From: Candidatus Heimdallarchaeota archaeon
GTDB lineage: Archaea; Asgardarchaeota; Heimdallarchaeia; Heimdallarchaeales; Kariarchaeaceae
Length of the DNA: 64,000 bases
Reading direction: 5' to 3'
Assembly: GCA_026702845.1 (NCBI GenBank)
Contig: JADCLS010000013.1
Span: 108,516-172,515 of the forward strand
The notes beneath the pieces were generated by a model that did not search any database, had not been told where the DNA came from, and saw only the letters and a list, made by a program, of their open reading frames with translations. Within the stretch, counting starts at the first letter, position 1, and each line of letters opens with the position of its first letter. This document shows, piece by piece, positions 60,765 to 64,000 of the stretch. The position numbers and the translations under genes were made by a program.

Positions 60765-62396
60765 CTATTCCAAATCAATAAATTCATCATATTTTCGCTC
60801 ATCAGATTTTTCAGAATTTCTGGATTTTTTCATCCTAGGCTTCTTACCCTTATTCAAGAATAAAGTATACTCATCATCATCATCAGCAATTTCTGATTTG
60901 ATCTTGATATTCTTTACAGGAGTTGTGGGTTTGATCACAATGGTTGGTTTTGATGTATCCTCTAATGATTCTAACAAGGGCTTGAGAGGTTTCTTCTTAG
61001 GTGGTAGCTTTTCAGTTGATTTTTGTTGTTTACTTTGAGTATCATCAACAGATCTAGATAGTGATTTATCAATACTCTCACTGGTATCTTCTACATTGGG
61101 TATTACCTCAGAAGGTAAGTTTGGTGATTGAATTATATAATTATTCACTGGTTTTACCTGCATACTAGCCAGAGATGATACTTCATTTCCTCCTATCTCA
61201 TCAAACGTACCAACATTTGGAGGTTTAAGATATGGAATCGTTTTGATGCTAATAGATTGTTCAGTTACATTAGGAACTTCTGATGGATGTTGTGCAGCTG
61301 TAAGGATTTCTGGTTCTATTGGTTTCTCTAATAGTTCTGGTTCTACAATAGTCTGCTCTTGTGGTTCCAGTTCCTCTTCAGGTTCCTTTCTTAGTATGGC
61401 CAGATCATCACCATAGGCTGTTGTGCTTTTCTTAGTATAGTACTTTAGCTCACTTTCTCTGAATTTTGATATTTTGGTCCACCACCTAATTATCCGAGTG
61501 GCTTTGATGGTGATTATTCTATCTCTATCATCATCTGAGAAATCAATCCAGTTCTCACCCATGATAGAAGACTCATTTTTCCACCTATCCTCATCCTTTT
61601 TCAATCGAATTAGTTGTACAGCTTCTTCTAATCGTGGATCAAATTTGTAGTTAATACTCTGAAAATAATCCAGTGCATCCAGAATACTGTATGAAACCCA
61701 GGAAGGAAATGAAAACTCAGTTTGATGATCCTTGAAAAGAGTAGATTTACTAATTCTGTACAAACTATTCTCAATGAGATATTCGTGAGCTCTTGATCTC
61801 ATATCATCCACAGTGGAGAGATACTTCTTCTCATATCGCACAAAAATATCTATTGCCTCCAACACAAGTAAGGTTACTAATGGTGATGATCTGATATACG
61901 CTTTTTCTCGATAATAATCCGAGGACCACCCACCATCATCTAGCTGTGATTCAATGAGGAATTCAAATATTGCTTGTTTGCGAGGTTGGTACAATTTAGC
62001 ATAGCTCATCAATGCGAGAATAAGAGCAGAGGTCTGTACATCACTTTTCTTATTATGTTCATAATCAATACCTCCATCCCACTGCTGATACTCTTCAAGA
62101 GAATTAACAATAATCTCAATTCCCTTCTTGAAACCAATAACTGAATTGGATATTCCCAGTCGTCTTAGAAAGGTAAGTACCCACAGGGTTGCAGTCCACT
62201 TAGGTGTATGTAATGATTGCATCCAAGTTCCTGCATCATCTTGTTTTTCAAGTAATGTTTTCACCCACCCATCATTGATTTCCATATACATCTGAAACAG
62301 ATCGATATCCGATTTTGAGGCATCTAGGAGATCACGATGAGCAATATACTGAATTGCTGGATCACCTTCCAATATCCATTCATTGACTTGAAACAT
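60765..62396 (-). CDS. Terpene-cyclase/prenyltransferase-like alpha-toroid with disordered basic tail
   Basis: 543 residues. Residues 1-330 contain several helical repeats with QW-like motifs: LLEKQDDAGTWMQSLH, QQWDGGIDYEHNK, LIESQLDDGGWSSDYY and KKDEDRWKN. The typical catalytic DxDD of squalene cyclase is not seen, so it is likely a non-catalytic or protein-binding toroid. Residues 340-500 are low-complexity Glu/Pro/Ser-rich, and the C-terminus has Lys-rich clusters (KGKKPRMKKSRNSEK). No signal peptide. The function is unknown. Confidence 0.72.
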   Translation of the reverse strand: MFQVNEWILEGDPAIQYIAHRDLLDASKSDIDLFQMYMEINDGWVKTLLEKQDDAGTWMQSLHTPKWTATLWVLTFLRRLGISNSVIGFKKGIEIIVNSLEEYQQWDGGIDYEHNKKSDVQTSALILALMSYAKLYQPRKQAIFEFLIESQLDDGGWSSDYYREKAYIRSSPLVTLLVLEAIDIFVRYEKKYLSTVDDMRSRAHEYLIENSLYRISKSTLFKDHQTEFSFPSWVSYSILDALDYFQSINYKFDPRLEEAVQLIRLKKDEDRWKNESSIMGENWIDFSDDDRDRIITIKATRIIRWWTKISKFRESELKYYTKKSTTAYGDDLAILRKEPEEELEPQEQTIVEPELLEKPIEPEILTAAQHPSEVPNVTEQSISIKTIPYLKPPNVGTFDEIGGNEVSSLASMQVKPVNNYIIQSPNLPSEVIPNVEDTSESIDKSLSRSVDDTQSKQQKSTEKLPPKKKPLKPLLESLEDTSKPTIVIKPTTPVKNIKIKSEIADDDDEYTLFLNKGKKPRMKKSRNSEKSDERKYDEFIDLE

Positions 62397-62686
62397 CGTC
62401 TAAGAAGAGGCTGAAACATGATAGTAAATAATCATTTCATTTTGAAGGGAGAAAATTTAGAATTTTTTACCAAGTTTTGATCGCGAAATTTTGATCTCAT
62501 TTCAGTCAGTAATTATGTCACATAGCGACAGCTATACGCAATTATTACTCAAGTCTCTGAATTAGGGGGTTTTAATGCTTCTGCTTAAAGAACTGAGTAT
62601 TGCATGAATTAGAGGTATCTGAGGTTATATATAATAGATTACTCAGGTTGATAAGGCCCGAGTGATAATGAAAATAAATTGCGCAT
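62397..62686. other. Intergenic region between toroid and Hsp20 operon
   Basis: AT-rich with the promoter of the toroid gene near its left edge. Apart from the terminator starting at 62687 I see no gene or repeat. Confidence 0.5.
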
Positions 62687-62719
62687 AAAAAAAGGGCCAA
62701 ATCCTGAGGAAATGGCCCT
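62687..62719 (-). terminator. Hairpin plus oligo-T terminator after the Hsp20 operon
   Basis: On the minus strand AGGGCCA-N13-TGGCCCT forms a 7-bp stem (62693-62699 with 62713-62719), followed directly by seven T (62687-62693). It lies 31 bases after the Hsp20 stop codon. It looks like a bacterial intrinsic terminator, unusual in archaea. Confidence 0.75.
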
Positions 62720-62750
62720 GGAGAGGAAAAAATGAGTCAGATGGTTCAAT

Positions 62751-63068
62751 CTAATTGATCATCAGAGAGACTTTCTTGGCCTCATCAGCGTAAGGCAGCT
62801 CAACAGAAAGTACTCCATCAGTCAACTTGGTTGATGCGAGCTGGGCATTTATTGGTTTGTTGAAATTGAGTCTTCGGGTCACTTTGCCTCTGAAGGGCCT
62901 CTCACGATGGATGTATTGCTCCTCGGATTCGTTCTCCAGGTTGACACTGATCTCAACATGGTCAAAGGTCACATTGACCTCAACCTGCTCAGGATACACA
63001 CCGGGAATATCTGCAAATACCCGGTACATATCGTTCTCTTCAATAATATCTAGTGGGAATGTGTTCAT
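62751..63068 (-). CDS. Small heat-shock protein Hsp20, short form
   Basis: 105 residues, essentially one alpha-crystallin domain: MYRVFADIPGVYPEQVEVNV, HRERPFRGKVTRRLNF and LTDGVLSVELPYAD. It lacks the flexible N-terminal arm and a C-terminal I-x-I motif, so it may not form large oligomers alone. AAGGAGG lies 9 bases before the ATG, overlapping the end of the other Hsp20 gene. The two are probably translated together. Confidence 0.9.
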   Translation of the reverse strand: MNTFPLDIIEENDMYRVFADIPGVYPEQVEVNVTFDHVEISVNLENESEEQYIHRERPFRGKVTRRLNFNKPINAQLASTKLTDGVLSVELPYADEAKKVSLMIN

Positions 63069-63083
63069 TTTCTATAAACCTCC

Positions 63084-63473
63084 TTACTTGGGTACGAGCT
63101 TGACAGATTTTGCAATCTCTGCCACGGGCAGTGATATGGTCACAACTCCCATCTCAAGGGAAACAGAGGCCTTACTGGCATCAATTGGTTTGGGGAAAGC
63201 TAGTGTTCTCACCAGTTTGGTGGCATATCTCTCTCTATGGAGATAATTGATCTTGCTGAGTTCCTCTTTCTCTTCCTCGGTGGCTTCAGGCTTTTCAGCG
63301 ATAAGCCTTAAAGATTCATGATCAGCCTCTATGGAGATCTCCTCCTTGGAAAAACCAGGTACATCAATGCGAACGATGTATCCGTTCTCATCCTCAACCA
63401 CATCCATTCTGGGTTTGAAAGTGGTATTCATCTGTCGGGATCGGGTTCGTGGGTAGTAATAGCTCATTGCCAT
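63084..63473 (-). CDS. hsp20: Small heat-shock protein Hsp20
   Basis: 129 residues from ATG 63473, chosen because GGAGTGA lies 7 bases upstream; an open frame reaches 63569 but that part reads as leader. The alpha-crystallin domain runs from about 28 to 125: YIVRIDVPGFSKEEISIEADH, then LHRERYATKLVRTLAFPKPIDASKASVSLEMGVVTISLP. An ATP-independent holdase chaperone. It is the first gene of a two-gene Hsp20 operon ending in a strong terminator. Confidence 0.93.
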   Translation of the reverse strand: MAMSYYYPRTRSRQMNTTFKPRMDVVEDENGYIVRIDVPGFSKEEISIEADHESLRLIAEKPEATEEEKEELSKINYLHRERYATKLVRTLAFPKPIDASKASVSLEMGVVTISLPVAEIAKSVKLVPK

Positions 63474-63712
63474 GTTAAATTCACTCCATGCAGCCAGAGT
63501 AGCTGCGATTGTTTCACAAAGAACTATAGGTGATTGCGACATATAAACATATCGTCTAGTACAGTACATAGAGTAGTGTACTAAAAGTATAATTGTGCAA
63601 TTGTTCGCGCATTAATTTTTAACAGAGTTTATTAATATTTGAAGGTGTAAAAAAATGAGGAAACAGATCAGATTCTTCGCAACTTTCATCATAAGATCCA
63701 GAAAATTGTTAA

Positions 63713-63913
63713 ATGGGAATTGATTCAATTCTAATAATGCTAAAGTTAATGGATATATATTCAAGGGAAGATGTAGCTAAAATCTTTGAGCCAAATTATA
63801 TTTTTAAAGCATCAACTGGATCATGGGGGGGCCAAGGAATCGTAAGGTTAAAAATTTCTTGTGGATATGTTTTTTTTGTAACTCTTGATAAATCTGACAG
63901 TGAGTATAAGTAA
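63713..63913 (+). pseudogene. Truncated fragment resembling a DUF3427-like domain
   Basis: A 66-residue open frame whose second half, STGSWGGQGIVRLKISCGYVFFVTLDKS (key residues W-G-x-Q-G-I-V and FFVTL), resembles the beta-rich domain found at the end of some helicases and nucleases (DUF3427). A TAA stops it where the domain would continue, and the following 87 bases do not restore it in any frame I checked. It is probably a remnant of a mobile or restriction-type gene. Confidence 0.4.
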
Positions 63914-64000
63914 GTGCCTTCCCAAAAATTCTTACTCTATTTTCTCATAAGTAATTACTTAATTTTCTAGGTAAAATTCTAGATTGAATAAAAGGTGGGG

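Noticed and set aside
1..64000. CRISPR arrays, insertion sequences, prophage or integrase genes
   Set aside because: No regularly spaced direct repeats and no transposase, integrase or phage structural protein were recognised in any frame.
1..64000. rRNA, SRP RNA, RNase P RNA or riboswitches
   Set aside because: No stretch with the needed conserved motifs or GC-rich structure was found in the intergenic regions.

Overview
The window is AT-rich, densely coded DNA from an archaeon. The evidence is an archaeal-type prolyl-tRNA synthetase, ribosomal protein L37e, a ZPR1 zinc-finger protein, ADP-forming acyl-CoA synthetase, AMP phosphorylase, ribose-1,5-bisphosphate isomerase, a form III RuBisCO, a tRNA with an archaeal bulge-helix-bulge-type intron, and TATA-box promoters. 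Many genes also carry Shine-Dalgarno-like sites. Membrane PH domains, a leucine-rich repeat gene, a LURP-one-like protein, a terpene-cyclase-like toroid and a fused ALDH16-like dehydrogenase would fit an Asgard (Heimdallarchaeia-like) lineage, but that placement is inference.

Layout. 1-5.6 kb: 5'-truncated aconitase, a receiver-domain protein, a membrane zinc-ribbon protein, ADP-forming acyl-CoA synthetase and a winged-helix protein. 5.6-9 kb: intron-containing tRNA-Ser, penicillin-acylase-family hydrolase, and a Nudix protein without a standard start codon. 8.9-11 kb: four tandem NifX-like genes in two two-gene operons with nearly identical promoters. 11-18.7 kb: M20 peptidase, a chemoreceptor-like protein with four sensor repeats, ProRS, a dual-specificity phosphatase and MazG. 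18.8-22 kb: AMP phosphorylase, ZPR1 and an unknown protein. 22-28.7 kb: an eight-gene operon reading TusA, MvhD-like, QmoA-like HdrA, QmoB-like HdrA, small HTH protein, QmoC-like membrane Fe-S subunit, DsrE, winged-helix regulator. 29-34.6 kb: topoisomerase IA, a YgjP-like metalloprotease, a second copy of the regulator + DsrE pair, and ribose-1,5-bisphosphate isomerase. 34.7-40.1 kb: DeoC, ALDH16-like double dehydrogenase, winged-helix protein and RuBisCO. 40-50 kb: GNAT, winged-helix regulator divergent from an MFS exporter, a large FtsX-type permease, tRNA-Ala, a frameshifted LRR gene and tRNA-Leu. 50-64 kb: regulators, a MESH1-like hydrolase, L37e, PrsW-like protease, uracil-DNA glycosylase, PucC-like MFS, two membrane PH-domain proteins (one fused to a winged helix), glycerate 2-kinase, the toroid protein, two Hsp20 genes and a truncated fragment.

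How they work together. AMP phosphorylase, ribose-1,5-bisphosphate isomerase and RuBisCO make up the complete archaeal AMP-salvage route to 3-phosphoglycerate. DeoC plus the ALDH16-like enzyme would channel deoxyribose-5-phosphate to acetate or another acid. Glycerate kinase and the ADP-forming synthetase feed the same central metabolism.

The most interesting candidate system is a redox/sulfur-relay network. The Qmo/Hdr-like membrane electron-transfer operon is bracketed by the persulfide carriers TusA and DsrE and ends in its own regulator. A diverged regulator + DsrE copy lies 9 kb away, and the four NifX-like CxxC proteins lie further upstream. All five promoter regions carry a GTT-N3-AAC palindrome, and in two of them it has perfect 6-bp arms. 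That suggests one regulon.
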